A DNA stretch of 64,000 bases, taken from contig NC_046673.1 in assembly GCF_003369915.1 (NCBI RefSeq), forward strand, positions 11,206,001 through 11,270,000. The letters are read 5' to 3'. This DNA is from Drosophila miranda (lineage: Eukaryota > Arthropoda > Insecta > Diptera > Drosophilidae). The notes under the pieces were generated by a model, which saw nothing but the letters and a program-made list of their open reading frames with translations, searched no databases and was not told where the DNA came from. Each line of letters starts with the position of its first letter. Position 1 is the first letter of the stretch. Made by a program: the position numbers and the translations under genes. Positions 1 to 11,834 of this stretch are shown in pieces.

Positions 1-2
1 TA

Positions 3-3000
3 TCATGGCCCTCCCATGGCCATGGTCAAGATCGAGGGAGCCTCCTCGAGTATCGTCGGCTGGCAGCAGGCGAGCGCCTGCAGTATCTTGAGCAGGCCAA
101 AGACGGTGTTTGGACCGAGATTAAGCTGCCGGAAGGCAAAGAGCAAGTGCAAGTAGTTCACCGAACCACCAGTGAGATCCACTCCAGTCAGCATATTGGG
201 CATCAGATTGTAATAGTTGATCAAACAGAAGACGCGCTGCAGATCGGGCCCGCTGATGGTCGCCACATAGCTGGGCTCCAGTCGCTTCTTGCTGAGAAAT
301 GCACGCAACGGTATGCATAGTTGGGTGGTGGAGGCCTCCATTTGCTGCTTGAAGATCTCCTGCATCATCTGGATGAGTTCCACGGAGAGTCGGGAATGAT
401 CCGACTCCTTGCCACGACGCAGATACGAATCAATCAGCTTCAGCTGCCACACATCCGTGTTGTTGGGCATGGGTTTCGTTACGTGCTGCGAAACAGAAAG
501 AGTGCAGAGAGTCAATAGAGAGCCAACTCTGGGCGCAAGCTCTGGGGATCACTTACATCGAAGAGGGTGAGGTAGACGGGGAGCAGATGCATACGATCCT
601 TGACCACCGCATTGTAGAACAGCAGAATCAACTGATGACGCTTCACCAGTTCCTCGTGACTGAGCTGCGTGCCTTTGATGTCCAGGCAGCGACTAATGAA
701 TGGCTTCACCAGCACCTCCGCCTGGAATCGCTTTAGATCGTTCGTGTCCATCTGCCAGCAGATGCTCTGCTCGAGGGTCAATGTCTGGGCGAGCATGCTC
801 TTCAGCCGGTCCGGGTCCTCCAAATGAGAGAGACAGCCAGTCCGTTTCTTAATGTCAATGGGTGCACTCAACTCCAGGGCCTTCTCCAGCTGATGCCAGT
901 TGCGCGACCTCTCAAAGCACACCGGCCAGTAATTCTCATCGTCTACGATCACCTTCTGCAGCGTGCTCAGCTCTGGCAGGATGCATGGGGCAATGGGCAG
1001 GCGTCGCAGCTCACTGGCGCCCACCTCCAGCACCGAAACGTTGCACAGACACAGCTGATTGGTGTCTATGTCCCGCGGGAGAAACAGTCGCGGCTCCACA
1101 GCCAGCACGTACAGATGTCGCAGGGCCTGAAGATGATAGCTGAAAAGGAACAAAAGGGATTAAGACTACTCCTTGATAGTCCTCGATCTCCGTCTCACCG
1201 ATTGTCATTGCTGTGTATGGGGAACTTGGGAAAGAAGGCGCACACCAATGCCGCAATCGATTCCGGGGTCTTAGCAATGGTAAAGCGTCCCGCGCCCAGA
1301 AAGAGCAGTCCCAGCGACATATGTATGGCCATATGAGAGCCGTACGTGATGTGCGGATACTGCGGACCCACGCGCGATCTCAAAAACCGTATGATGCGCA
1401 GTATCTCACAATTGCCAGAGCCGGCAAATACCAGGGAAATGGAAATCAGGAGCACCATCAGACAACTCTCGACGGTGGTGCGGCCAGCACATTCGCCCAT
1501 GGGTGTGCCAGGGAAACCCAGGAATTCCTTGATGGCCGCCCGTAGGGTGGCAAAGGCCACCGAATTCTCAGTGCCCGCGTATTTCAGGCCAATACAGAAG
1601 GCGGCACCAGCCACAATGTTGCAATATGCCTGACTGCCGAAAGGGAGAGACAAATGTGGGATATAAAAACGGGAAGAGGAATCTCTGATGACTGCTTACG
1701 TGATGGCCTCGTAATCCACATCTCCATCCTCTGCCTGGGGCTCATCATCGCGCATCGGCATCCGCAGATGAACGCGCAGATTCGCAGGGAATTGCGCCTG
1801 GAACCATTCGTTGTCCGGTAGTACATTTTCCCATAGAATCAACCCACGGGCAATGGTGCGCAGCAGCAGAAAATCGGGCCTCACCATGTCCAGCAGATAC
1901 CGCGAATCCGGTGGCTGCATCCATTCGGCAATCGCTGTATTCCCCGAATTGAAGAACATCAGACCCAAGGCCAGAGTGGCGCCCGGGGCCGTCACATCGA
2001 TATTGACATTCTCGCCCTCGCGCACTTGGAACGAGGCCAGGCGGTACTTCTCCTTTTGGGAGCCCGTGATGGGACGCTTCACCCCACCCATCATATAGTA
2101 GTGGAGCGTATCCGGCAGCTGGAGATCCCTGAGACCTGCGGGCGACTCACCCTGCCCGAGCGTTACCAGGCCCAGGGCCAGGCCTGCTGTCATAGCATAC
2201 GATTCGCGCTCCACACAGTTCTCCATCTCGGGGCCGGGCGGACGGCCAATCTCCTGCAGCAGTACCTCGGCAATGTGCCGCTTGGCCGAGCCCTGATAGA
2301 GCATACCAATCCCCATCAGAGCAGCCACTTGTGTGCTCTGTGGAATGTCCAGTTCCATGGCGGTGGCTGGGAGCAGGGCCTCCAGATGAACGCTCAATAG
2401 CTTGGTGATCTTTGTGTCCATGGTGCCACGATGGGCGGCTGAAATGCCCAATAGGAGGCCCACATTGGTCATCTCATCGCACTTCACGAGGTACTTGTAG
2501 ACGCTCATGAAGGACAGCGTTTTGAGGTGTCCATTGAGGCCGAGGGCCATGAGGAAGCCAGCATGTTCCAGGGCATTATTAGCCTGAGCCTTGGGCTTGT
2601 TGTAGACGATCCACGTGGAGTCCACATCCTGCGCCTGGGGTGAGACCTTCAGGCCGGTGGCCACGCCATTGTGAAACGATGGCCACATGCTCATATTTGC
2701 AGGGAATTCGATCTGTTGCATCTCGATGGTGGTGCCCTTGTGCGGCTCACGGCCAACCAGACAGAGCTTCGGCATGGGCACGCTGTCGCTGGGCTTCGGC
2801 AGTAGGGTGCGCAGCGTGAACATGCCACGGCCCAGAGGCAGGGTCATGGTGCGGGCGCACAAAGCAAACAATTGCTTCTCCTGCTCCTCGATGAACTCAT
2901 GATCGCTCGTCCCGGGGGATTGGTGCACCTCGATGGGCACCGGCTCGGAGCTGCTGAGCAGGCGACGCACCTCCTCCACCCTCATGTCGTCCGGGAAGCG

Positions 3001-6000
3001 CAATCTTAGCAGTTTCGTGTCCATATTGTCCATATCATCGTGCCGCAGATTCGCATCCGGCTCTGTGGTCATCCACTCCTGCCCCACACCCATGGCACAC
3101 CTCGCGGACAGTGAATCCTCCTTGTAGAGACGACCGCAGTGCGGCTGCTCGATGCTCTTCTCCAGGAATGCCAGCGTAAAGTGGGAGGCCAATTCGGGTC
3201 TCAGTATCAGATCATAGGCAGACATGCAGCTGCTAATTGGCGGCGCAACGCGTGCCTCCTCCAAGGCATCAGCCACAATCAGATGCACTGCAGCCGGAAA
3301 TCGCTCAATATCCTGCCGCTTAAAGCGCATGGCCAGCAGCAGTTCCAGCAGCTGATGATACTTGGACACACCACCCGTTATCGTGCGCTTGGGGCGCTTT
3401 GGATAGTTCGATTGAACGGCCTCCGGAAGCTCGAGCAGCTGCCACCAGTGCTTGATGCGCTCGGGCCCGTGCAACACCAGCGACAGCAGCTGCAGCATGT
3501 TGCGACTGCGCTCATTGATGCACTCGATGAAGTTGTAGGGCAAGACCTCCTCGCGGGCCATCACAATGTGCTCCATCTGGCCAAAGACACTCGGCGTGGG
3601 CACTCGCAACAGCTCCTGGTGCTGCATCATGGCTCCGTGCTCGAAACTGAGCAGCGATAGCTTGCTGGTCTTGTGCGTGAGCTCGGGAAAGTCCAGGACA
3701 TAGTGCAGGACATAGTTATCCAGCTGCATATCGATGGCCATCTGATGTAGGAACTGCAAAACGGAGAGAGAGAGATGTTCAAAGACATTCTGTGTGTACC
3801 GGCGATAAGGGAAACAGTACACACCCCTGCCAAATACGACTCGGCCGCCTGAAAGATCACATCCAACTTGAGATCCTCGTACAGCAAATGAAGGCTATAG
3901 AAGATGGCGGGTATCATCTGAAAGAGCGGGGCGCTCATGTCCACGCTGTAGCTGTGGCCATCGCTGCCGCATGGCGCCAGCGTTGTCTGCAGCAGCAGAA
4001 ACTCCCAATCCTCGTCGGTGTACTCCTCGCAATCGTTGTACTTTCGCCGCTTCTTTGGCTCATTCTGGAGGCTGGCACTCAAGCAATCGCCGCCAGCTCC
4101 TCCGCTCTCCTCTGTCTGGGGTGAATGGGGCACTGGTGTGGCACACCGGCCATAGGTCTCCGACGTTTCCATATCGGGCGCCGCTGTGCACCCCATGAGT
4201 GCGAGCAGCGTACTCCGAAAGATCTGCCACTCTTGTTCACTGCTGAGATCACGGGACCCCGGCGGATTGCGGGCACTGTACCAACGGATGATGAAATGCA
4301 GAAACTGTGTGGGATTCAGGACCTGCCGCAGCGTGGCAATGCAGCGTGTCACCAGTCGTGTGTCATTCAGCAGCGGCAGGGCGATCCGCAGCATTCGGCC
4401 GGTGGCATAGACAAGGGTCAAACGATTACCCGCCGGATCACGCAGCGACTTGCAGATATTGTGCGCCTGCCGGGGCGTATAGCAGATGACCTGCGGGGCA
4501 ATGGGCGACAGCATGTGCAGCTCCTCGTCAAAGGCTGCCAGATCTGAGGGTGCCTTGGAGGGCAACAGGCTGCTACGACGCACACCCTCAAAGGAGCTTC
4601 TGCTGGTGGTGGCCTTTGCGCAGCCCTCTCCTCCTGTTGTTGTTGGCACAACCTTGGGCGTGACCATCGATATGCTGGGCACACTGGAGGCAAGCAGCGG
4701 TGTGATGTGCACCTTGGAGATGAGCACAGTGCCCGTGTAGAGGATCAGACTGCCACCAGGATCCAGGACAGCAATCATATGCATACGACTCAAGCCCACA
4801 GCATCCTTGGCCGGCAGCGTAGAGGCCATGGTAGAGAGCTGGACATCGGTGCTGCCATAGCCCGTGATCCTCACCATCTGCAGTCGGCAGGAGCGGGCCA
4901 GTAGATAGCACATGTACGTCTGACCCACCAGATCCGTGTGAATAAAGCCGCGCGTGGCCATCTCGCAGAATTCGCGTTGCCTGTGGGGGGCGGAAACCCA
5001 TTTATTCCACTTAAAGAAAGCCGAACAGGAAACATTAAATCACGTACCTGTCATAGGTATTCTCCGTCCAAATATGCTCCAGACACATCTCCGGCTCGAT
5101 GGGCTTGGCGGGCTTCACGTGGCTCATTTTGCGCATATCCTTGGCGGACATCGACTGACCGAAGCTGCTCTGCAGCTGACTGAGCGGCGTGCCCAGGGAG
5201 GCACGACTGAAAGGCAAGAATCAAAGATATATTAAAAGCGAGCTCTCGGATTGGCAGGGGGAACCACTTGCTTTGTCTGGCCGAGGACCCCGCTGAACGA
5301 CTGCGATTGGCTGAGTCCAAACTTGGAGAGATTGTGCCCTAGTGGGGTGTGTGCATGTGCGCCCCCACTGCTCGTTGTGGTGGTGTTATTCCTCCCCAGA
5401 AACCCAGAGACATTCGGCAGAACTTTCGGCGTGGCTGGAAGAAAGAGATTTAAATCGAATTATATTATAATTTGAATAAAAATATGGTTTTGGGACTCAC
5501 TTCCTGTGGCCTTGGGTGTGCTGAAGCTAGTGGCACTTGACGATCGTGGCCCGATCGTTGTATGCCCCAGATCCTGCTGCACAAGATTCACTTCCTCGGG
5601 CGTTACCTTTCGCAGGCGCGTAACAAAATGCTTGGAAAACTTTGCATCGTAGAGCAGCACCAGATCGGAGTCTTCTGTCGTATAGATCACACTGTATTCG
5701 GGTTCTATCACATAGCCGGTGGCATTGGTGCATGTTTTGAGGACCACCGGACAGGCCTCGTGCAGCGGATGGGACATGGAGAACAGCCGCGGCATGGGTA
5801 TCGAGAGATTCGAGATCAGAGCATTGTCTGCGTCCTTTTCCAGCAGGAGGCCGTGCTTCGTCTGCCACAGCTGGGCGACGGGAAACTCGACGCTGGCGAG
5901 GAAATCCTCGCCATCATTGCAATAGACTCGCATGGCATCCGAGTCCATCACGCAAATGGCCTTAAGGCTGTCGTCGTCCGACTCGATGGTCGCCTTCATC

Positions 6001-6539
6001 TGGGCCAGGCGGCCGCGTACGAAGGTGCGGTTCAAGAAGCAGGCAAACTTCACCGGAAAGTCGGTGGTGAAGCACATGCGCTTGTAGACGCCATCGTCCG
6101 CGTCGCCGAGGCCCTGGGTCCATATGACTGTGTTCTTGTTCACATACAGCTCCTCCTCGTTGTTGACCATGTAGTCGCACATGGGCTCCTCGCGATGCTT
6201 CATCTCTGGGTTCAGCAGGTTGCGCGGCAGCGAAGACAATTGGGTGGCAGCGGCCGTCTTGGGACCGCATTTCTTTACGTGCTCAATCAACTGGGTACGA
6301 CGATGGGTACGCTCATAGCTGGCCTCGTAGTCGTCGTAGATCTCGCGTATCGACCAGAACTCTTGCGGCTCCTCGGTGACGCTGCCGGCGGAAATGTTCA
6401 CGTTTTGGAGACGCTGTAGCAGAAAATGCTCGGTGGGCTGGTATTTGGACAGCGGCTGATCCGGTGGACCGGGATGCTCTTCAGCCGCCTGACGACCACG
6501 CGGAACGAATTCCCGTGGCGGTTCTGCGACGGCTATCAT
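3..6539 (-). CDS. shtd: shattered: anaphase-promoting complex subunit 1 (APC1)
   Basis: Large scaffold subunit of the APC/C ubiquitin ligase, which acts in the nucleus and cytoplasm to trigger mitotic exit. Eight coding exons join in frame: 6539-5501, 5434-5272, 5206-5048, 4980-3825, 3753-1700, 1633-1199, 1139-557 and 485-3. They total 6072 nt (2023 aa plus TGA). The start at 6539 gives MIAVAEPPREFVPRGR, which matches the EFVPFGR N terminus of human APC1. Other hallmarks are SDHEFIEEQEKQLFALC, the proteasome/cyclosome repeats (AGFLMALGLNGHLKTL, VGLLLGISAAHRGTMD, ATLALGLMFF) and YHLQALRHLYVLAVEPRL. Splice sites are GT-AG except intron 2, which reads as GC-AG. Its 5' end lies about 380 bp from the first exon of the dicistronic locus, so a shared divergent promoter is likely. 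Identity is by recall of the APC1 family; exon phases were checked by hand. Confidence 0.96.
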
Positions 6540-6927
6540 CTCAGAAAATGCATCCAGATTTGCAAAGTTTACAAAAAAAAATCCCGCGAACGAACGCCGC
6601 TCTCTGCCAAAAACAATTTCAATTCGCAATTGGTGTGACCGCACACTTGTGACCGGTAAAATATGCACTGTCCAGTTATAACTGAATTTGTAACCTATAG
6701 ATTAGTACTCATTTTAAATGACATGCTAGGAAAATCAGGTCGTATTTCGTACACACAAGTGAAGAAAAAAAAGCAACAAATAAATTGCATTTAAATATGA
6801 TATTTCGGTGCAAATACCTATCGCACCCAATGCATCGCAGCAATCGATAGTTGAACAGCTGATGGTGCTGCCTGCTCGGGCATTGAATTTGTGTAGTCCG
6901 GCAGCACTTGTGCTATCGCTGCTATAA
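6540..6927. promoter_or_regulatory. Divergent promoter interval between shtd and the ND-MNLL locus
   Basis: This AT-rich interval separates the shtd start codon from a plus-strand 5' UTR exon that ends at the GTAAGT donor at 6928. A near-DRE core (ATCGATAG, about 6843-6850) lies inside it; this sequence type is common in Drosophila housekeeping promoters. No TATA box is evident for either gene. The exact start sites are not visible. Confidence 0.45.
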
Positions 6928-7177
6928 GTAAGTTGCAAAACAAAACTAATTTATGAAATTGGATCCAGAATTTATAGAAAACTCGCACTTTCGAAGCATT
7001 TAAACGTCGTAAACAAAATCATAGTAAGAATTGCCAACACCGCACTCCCATCTAACAAATGAAAAAGAGTCTGCCTGTCATTTCCATTACGTAATCCAAA
7101 CATCAGTGCTCCACCACGCTCTGACTTCCCTATGTACCATATCCTCATGTCTCATATTGTGTTTGTTTTACAGACTT

Positions 7178-7342
7178 ATGGGCAGTAGTGTTGTCTCGCA
7201 ATTGGCTCGAAAGTACGCTGCAGTGATTTTCTTTCCCACTGTTGCAGTCGGCTCTATTTACGCAGATTGGTCGCACACCCGCAAGTGGAAGCGCCAGCAA
7301 CACCAGTTGGCACACAGCGCTCAGCTAAAGAGTCAGAGCTAG
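7178..7342 (+). CDS. Small single-span membrane protein, first ORF of a dicistronic transcript
   Basis: This 54-residue ORF starts 4 nt after a strong splice acceptor (TTTGTTTTACAG ending at 7173). The matching donor is GTAAGT at 6928, so one 5' UTR intron precedes it. The protein has a short N terminus (MGSSVVSQLARK), one hydrophobic stretch at about residues 13-27 and a basic C-terminal half (HTRKWKRQQH). This resembles small mitochondrial inner-membrane assembly or accessory proteins. I do not recognise a named family. The stop at 7340-7342 is followed 30 nt later by the ATG of the NDUFB1-like ORF, with no splice sites or poly(A) signal between, so both are probably made from one mRNA. A mitochondrial role is inferred only from its partner. 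Confidence 0.8.
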   Translation: MGSSVVSQLARKYAAVIFFPTVAVGSIYADWSHTRKWKRQQHQLAHSAQLKSQS

Positions 7343-7372
7343 GAGGAAGTATTTCGTGAATATCCTGCTAAG

Positions 7373-7543
7373 ATGGTGCTCGGCCTGGACAAGCGTGCCC
7401 TGTGGGCAGCCGTGCCGTTATTCGGCTTCGCCCTTGGCCACTTTCTTGACAAGAAGGAGACGGAGCGAATGACCATGTTCCGCGACAAGAGCGCTCTGTA
7501 TGCCCGTCCCGGTGGCAGCGAGAACCAAACGCCGTCATGGTGA
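7373..7543 (+). CDS. ND-MNLL: NADH dehydrogenase (complex I) MNLL subunit, NDUFB1 homologue
   Basis: This 56-residue accessory subunit belongs to the mitochondrial complex I membrane arm. It has the NDUFB1 layout: a short N terminus, one membrane span (ALWAAVPLFGFALGHFL, about residues 9-25), then the conserved D-K/R-K-x-x-E-R-x-x-x-F-R-x-K-S block, here DKKETERMTMFRDKSALY. Human NDUFB1 has YLDRKSDERLTAFRNKSML at the same place, and the length is similar (58 aa). It is the second ORF of the locus, 30 nt downstream of the first stop. A poly(A) signal AATAAA at 7597-7602 closes the transcript. Confidence 0.92.
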   Translation: MVLGLDKRALWAAVPLFGFALGHFLDKKETERMTMFRDKSALYARPGGSENQTPSW

Positions 7544-7596
7544 GGGTGGGCAGCACTTTACTTAGCATAAAATAACATGTTTTTTCACTCTTAACT

Positions 7597-7602
7597 AATA
7601 AA
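7597..7602 (+). terminator. Poly(A) signal of the ND-MNLL locus
   Basis: AATAAA lies 54 nt after the stop of the NDUFB1-like ORF and is the first such hexamer downstream. Confidence 0.7.
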
Positions 7603-8925
7603 CCGTAAAATGGCTATGTGAAAGTTGCCCTAGTGAGTGCGATCTGTAATCTGTACAACCCACAATACTGTGTATCTGCCCGACCTGTACAAATCTGGCT
7701 GCGGTGACGGGGGCGAGCCCGAGAATACGAGACCCGAGTGTAGACCTTTCTGCGACTTGATTTATTTATGAAGGATTGCGTCTGCGTCTCGTTTGGACCC
7801 ATTGTTTGTTTTACACATGAAAACCATAAAAACATCAACACAGGGGCCTAACGATAAGCCAGGGCCCTCTCTGGACCAGGCAGAAGATAACATAACTCGT
7901 TTTTCCCTCGAATTTACCTGGCTCTGAGGATCCTCCTATTGCATGTTTATTTACTCAAGTGGAAGCGAGACAACACCATCGACCCGCGATGGATGCTTAT
8001 GTGTGTGTGCGTGCGTCTGTTTTTATTTAGAACTGCGCAAAATTCTTGCTTGGAATCCGTCCCGTTAGATTGCTAACAGCTCGGCTCCTCATACTCCTCT
8101 CTACTCTCCACTCAATGAAAATGCATTGGAAATATGTTTATGAAATCTGAGTGGTAACATAATCCAATCTCCGCTTGAGAGGCGCACCGCAGCGCATAGT
8201 ATAGCCAGACGACAATTGAGAAACCAAATTGAAATGCCAATGCAACAAAACAAATTTATTTTTATGGTCTGGCTCGTCGAGGGTGGGGGGAAAAGGCTCG
8301 GGTTTGGGCTCAAGAGGCAACAATAGCTGGAATTGTCAGGGCGTGCTGCGTCATGGAAGATTTTGATTGTGTCCAACGGTTCTATTTTGTACACAGGCTC
8401 TCCTGAGGTCCCGAAAATTCGCCTCACAAGTGCACGTTGCTCGCACAGCGGGGGGAGAGTGTACGAGTACGACAGGAAAGGCGATTTGCAAAGTGCATAG
8501 TCTCGTTTGTGTGCGAGAGTGCGACAGCAACAGATTACCATTCTTGGAAACAAACGAGAAATGCAGGAATATCACGGCATCAGTGTTGGCAGCAAGCGAC
8601 GGCGGGAAAATGTCCAAGTGGTGCATTAATGCATACATATTCATAATCTTTGCATATACATAGATACATTCAGATGAAAAACCGATTCTTAATATTTTTG
8701 GTTACTTTATCTTTCTTCAGAAAATCTGAGTCTGGGAGCGCATTATTTTTGTCTGTGGATAATATGTTTGTTTTAAATGATACTACAATGATTACTCGCA
8801 TCACTCCGCTTATAACTACATATATTTCTTCGATATGTTAGCGGAAAGGGCTAGATTTAGCGGGAAAATAGCTAAGCGAGCAGTGCCATCGGTCTTTACT
8901 GTATTTTGTTGTTTGCTTTTTCGCA
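7603..8925. other. Intergenic region upstream of Nek2
   Basis: No convincing gene is present. Open frames here are short and low-complexity. The right end holds a good splice acceptor (GTTTGCTTTTTCGCAG, ending at 8926), so part of this interval is probably a Nek2 5' UTR intron and exon. Confidence 0.5.
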
Positions 8926-9142
8926 GGTAGCTTGTTTGTGTGGGTGCGTCGGCGCAGCAGCCTTCGCTTCGCCCGAAACCCGTATGAAGAGGCAGAGAGG
9001 AGGCCAGGCTGGAGTTCAGTTCGTGTTCGGACTTCGACGCGAAAGTACAGATACAGGGCGAGAAATAGTGAGGAGGAGCAGACCCACAAAAAGAACGGAA
9101 TCACGCGTCGTCCCCCTTCGCTCGCTCGGACATACACACAGA

Positions 9143-11323
9143 ATGAGCGACAAGCCGCAGAATGTGGCCACCAGATCCGGTGAGGATCCATCGGACTTTG
9201 CCCACAAGACCCTGCAGGACTACGAGGTGCTGGCCGTGATGGGCAACGGCTCGTTCGGCACCTGCTACAAGGTGCGGGACAAGAGCACCGGCGAGCTGTT
9301 CGCCTGGAAGGGCATGAGCTACGACGAGCTGGACGACGACAAGTGCGATTCGCTCGTCTCGGAGATCAGTATGCTGCGCCAGCTGCAGCATCCGAACATC
9401 GTGCAGTACTACCACCATCTGGTGAACCGTGAGGCCAAGTCCATCTATATTGTGATGGAGTGCTGTGCGGGCGGCGACCTCTCTCAGCTCATACAGCGGG
9501 CCCGAGCGCAGCGGCAGCGCTTTGAGGAGCGCTACATTTGGCGCGTCCTCTTCCAGCTGTGCCGCGCCCTGCAGGTGTGCCACAACAAGATACCCAACGG
9601 CACCATCCTGCATAGGGACATCAAGCCGGCAAACATATTCTTGGATGCGGCCGGCAATGCCAAGCTCGGGGATTTCGGTCTGGCGCGTATGCTGCGGCGG
9701 GACCAGAGCTTTGCCGCTTCCTTTGTGGGCACGCCGCACTACATGAGCCCGGAGCTGGTCAAGGGACGACAGTATGACCGCAAGAGCGATGTCTGGGCCG
9801 TGGGCTGCTTGGTCTACGAGATGTGCGCCATGCGGCCACCCTTCCGGGGGCGCGCCTTCGATCAATTGTCGGAGAAGATTGCTCAGGGCGAGTTCAGCCG
9901 AATTCCCGGCGTCTACAGCTCCGATCTGCAGGAGATAATTGCCTTTATGCTGGCCGTGGACCATGAGCAGCGTCCCGGCATCGAGGTAATCATCCGGCAT
10001 CCGCTTGTCGTGCGCAACATCTCGGAATTGGATGGGGAGTTCCCTACTTTGGTGGAGGCTGGCGAGGATTTCAATATGCCTGGCATGGGGCGGCTCTTCG
10101 AGGATCTGCCCGAGCTGTCCAGCACCATGTTTACGGAGCAGTACAGCTTCAACGAGGACTACGGACAGCGACGGCTGAGCGTCACTGGGGTCTTCACACC
10201 GGATCTGCGCAGCGAGCTCTTCTACTCGGCAAAGCGTCGCATCTTTCCCACCAACAAGGTCCAGCAATCGGATCCAGCGCTCTACGAAAGCATCAGACGC
10301 GAAGAGCAAGTGGCGGATCAACCGCAGAAGCGCTTGGAGGAGGGCCAAGGCCAGAGTCCTCGTCTCCTCACGCAAAACATCTTCGATGATGTGCTGCAGA
10401 CGCGTCTCCATGCCATCCGTGCCCAGGAGTCACTGATGCAGCAGAAACTCCTCGAGCTGCAGGCACGCGAGAACCAGCTGCAGCTAGCCGAGAAGCGTGT
10501 GCAGGCCCTGCAGCGGGAGCTCCTCGAGAAGCTGGATCAGCAGCCGCCAACAGTCACGTGCTACAAGTGCAGCCAGACGGACACAGCGATGGCAGCTCCT
10601 CCCATTCCACCGCGCAGGCCCCATACGAAAGTGCATCATGATGACACTTACTGCACCATCGAGCTGAATGAGACCTCTCCTACGGTGGCGAAGCTCAACC
10701 TGGCTGCTCTGCCGGCGCCCAAGTCCCTGCAGAGTCACGCCAACACTCTGCGCAAGGTCACGTTCCAGTCGCCACAGAAGTTCGTCACGTACGGCATTGA
10801 GAATGTACCTCCTCCAAGCAGCGCTGTGCCTGTCCCTGTTCCAGCGACCACTGTCCAGCCCATGCAGATGAGCGTCTCCAGTAATGATTCGGGCGACAGC
10901 CAGGCCTCCTCCACTCGCCGCAAGTCCATCCTGGCTTTATTTGGGCTCAGTCGAGGCTCGAAATCGGTCCCCAAGCCTGTGGCTGTGGCGCCACCAGCCC
11001 AGCTGCAGGCGCAGCCGCCGGCCAACAATCGATTCCGGCCACCATTGGCTTTGAAACCATCCGCACCATCCGCACCGCTGGCCAACCTTTGGACCAAGGA
11101 GCAGAAGAAGCAAGCCTTTGAGCTGCTGGCGGCCATGAATGCTGCCGAAAAGGATGCGGCAGGCGGCAGCAGTGTGGCCGGAGGCGGAGGGAGGCGGCAG
11201 CACCTGCGTCAGTCGGTGCGGGAACGGAACTCGACGATGCAGAGGAACCGCATGCGTCGCTCCCTGGTGGTGGCCGGCGGTGGTCCCCAGAAGCTGTCGT
11301 CCCGCGAGCAAATGCTGATTTGA
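9143..11323 (+). CDS. Nek2: NIMA-related serine/threonine kinase Nek2
   Basis: Centrosomal and mitotic kinase, 726 residues in one exon. The ATG at 9143 is chosen because it begins MSDKPQNVAT just before the kinase domain; the open frame upstream has no clear start. The kinase domain covers about residues 27-290. It has the glycine loop GNGSFG (34-39), ATP lysine K56, the catalytic loop HRDIKPAN (157-164), DFG (177-179) and GTPHYMSPE (196-204). A leucine-rich coiled coil follows at about residues 405-465, the usual Nek2 homodimerisation segment. The tail is long and Pro/Ser-rich with basic patches (STRRKSILALFGLSRG) and ends SSREQMLI. This order and length fit Drosophila Nek2. A poly(A) signal lies at 11573-11578. 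Confidence 0.95.
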   Translation: MSDKPQNVATRSGEDPSDFAHKTLQDYEVLAVMGNGSFGTCYKVRDKSTGELFAWKGMSYDELDDDKCDSLVSEISMLRQLQHPNIVQYYHHLVNREAKSIYIVMECCAGGDLSQLIQRARAQRQRFEERYIWRVLFQLCRALQVCHNKIPNGTILHRDIKPANIFLDAAGNAKLGDFGLARMLRRDQSFAASFVGTPHYMSPELVKGRQYDRKSDVWAVGCLVYEMCAMRPPFRGRAFDQLSEKIAQGEFSRIPGVYSSDLQEIIAFMLAVDHEQRPGIEVIIRHPLVVRNISELDGEFPTLVEAGEDFNMPGMGRLFEDLPELSSTMFTEQYSFNEDYGQRRLSVTGVFTPDLRSELFYSAKRRIFPTNKVQQSDPALYESIRREEQVADQPQKRLEEGQGQSPRLLTQNIFDDVLQTRLHAIRAQESLMQQKLLELQARENQLQLAEKRVQALQRELLEKLDQQPPTVTCYKCSQTDTAMAAPPIPPRRPHTKVHHDDTYCTIELNETSPTVAKLNLAALPAPKSLQSHANTLRKVTFQSPQKFVTYGIENVPPPSSAVPVPVPATTVQPMQMSVSSNDSGDSQASSTRRKSILALFGLSRGSKSVPKPVAVAPPAQLQAQPPANNRFRPPLALKPSAPSAPLANLWTKEQKKQAFELLAAMNAAEKDAAGGSSVAGGGGRRQHLRQSVRERNSTMQRNRMRRSLVVAGGGPQKLSSREQMLI

Positions 11324-11572
11324 GGGCGAGCCAGAGGCGGACAGGATTGATGCGGGTGCCAGGAGCGGTTCGGAGCGATTCGCGCCTTGTGATGTGGAAT
11401 AAGTTCCGTTATGCAAGCATACAACGTACCATTTTTTTTTTTCTATTTTTTGTGTTTTTTTCATGAAGGTCTTTCAATCCTATAAAGTGTATTATTAGTT
11501 TTAAGACCATGGCATTATCTGTGCAATTTTTATTAGAAGTAATCCTCTTTAGCAGTACAATATCTTGTATTG

Positions 11573-11578
11573 AATAAA
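11573..11578 (+). terminator. Poly(A) signal of Nek2
   Basis: AATAAA lies about 250 nt after the Nek2 stop, before the next gene's promoter region. Confidence 0.6.
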
Positions 11579-11639
11579 AAGAAAATATTTACATACAAGA
11601 AATTCTCAGCTTGATCACCAAGTGCCGTTAAATTCAATT

Positions 11640-11834
11640 AAACCGATTGAAGTGCTGCTAAATGGCCAACGAGGAACAGCTGTTCGCAATCGATAGCTGG
11701 TTGAGGGGGCGATCGATAGGCCAGCATCTGTTACGCAAGCGAGCAACAGGTTTGCGATCTGATTCTGATTATATTCCACATCGTGTGATCAGTCGATTCA
11801 ATTATTAAATTGCTGCCCCGCATCCAACAACGTG
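11640..11834 (+). promoter_or_regulatory. Promoter and 5' UTR of the acetyl-CoA acetyltransferase gene
   Basis: Two near-DRE cores (ATCGATAG) occur at about 11690-11720, upstream of the ATG at 11835. DRE-type motifs are usual in Drosophila housekeeping promoters. No TATA box is apparent. Confidence 0.4.

Noticed and set aside
5562-6419. 285-codon plus-strand frame opposite shtd exon 1
   Set aside because: Antisense shadow of a long GC-rich exon; no homology recognised.
8906-9142. Open extension of the Nek2 frame upstream of the ATG at 9143
   Set aside because: Begins at TTG, crosses a good splice acceptor at 8926 and has no family-like sequence, so it is probably 5' UTR.
9101-10411. 436-codon minus-strand frame opposite Nek2
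   Set aside because: Lies exactly antisense to the kinase-coding exon, has no start or splice context, and reflects codon bias of Nek2.
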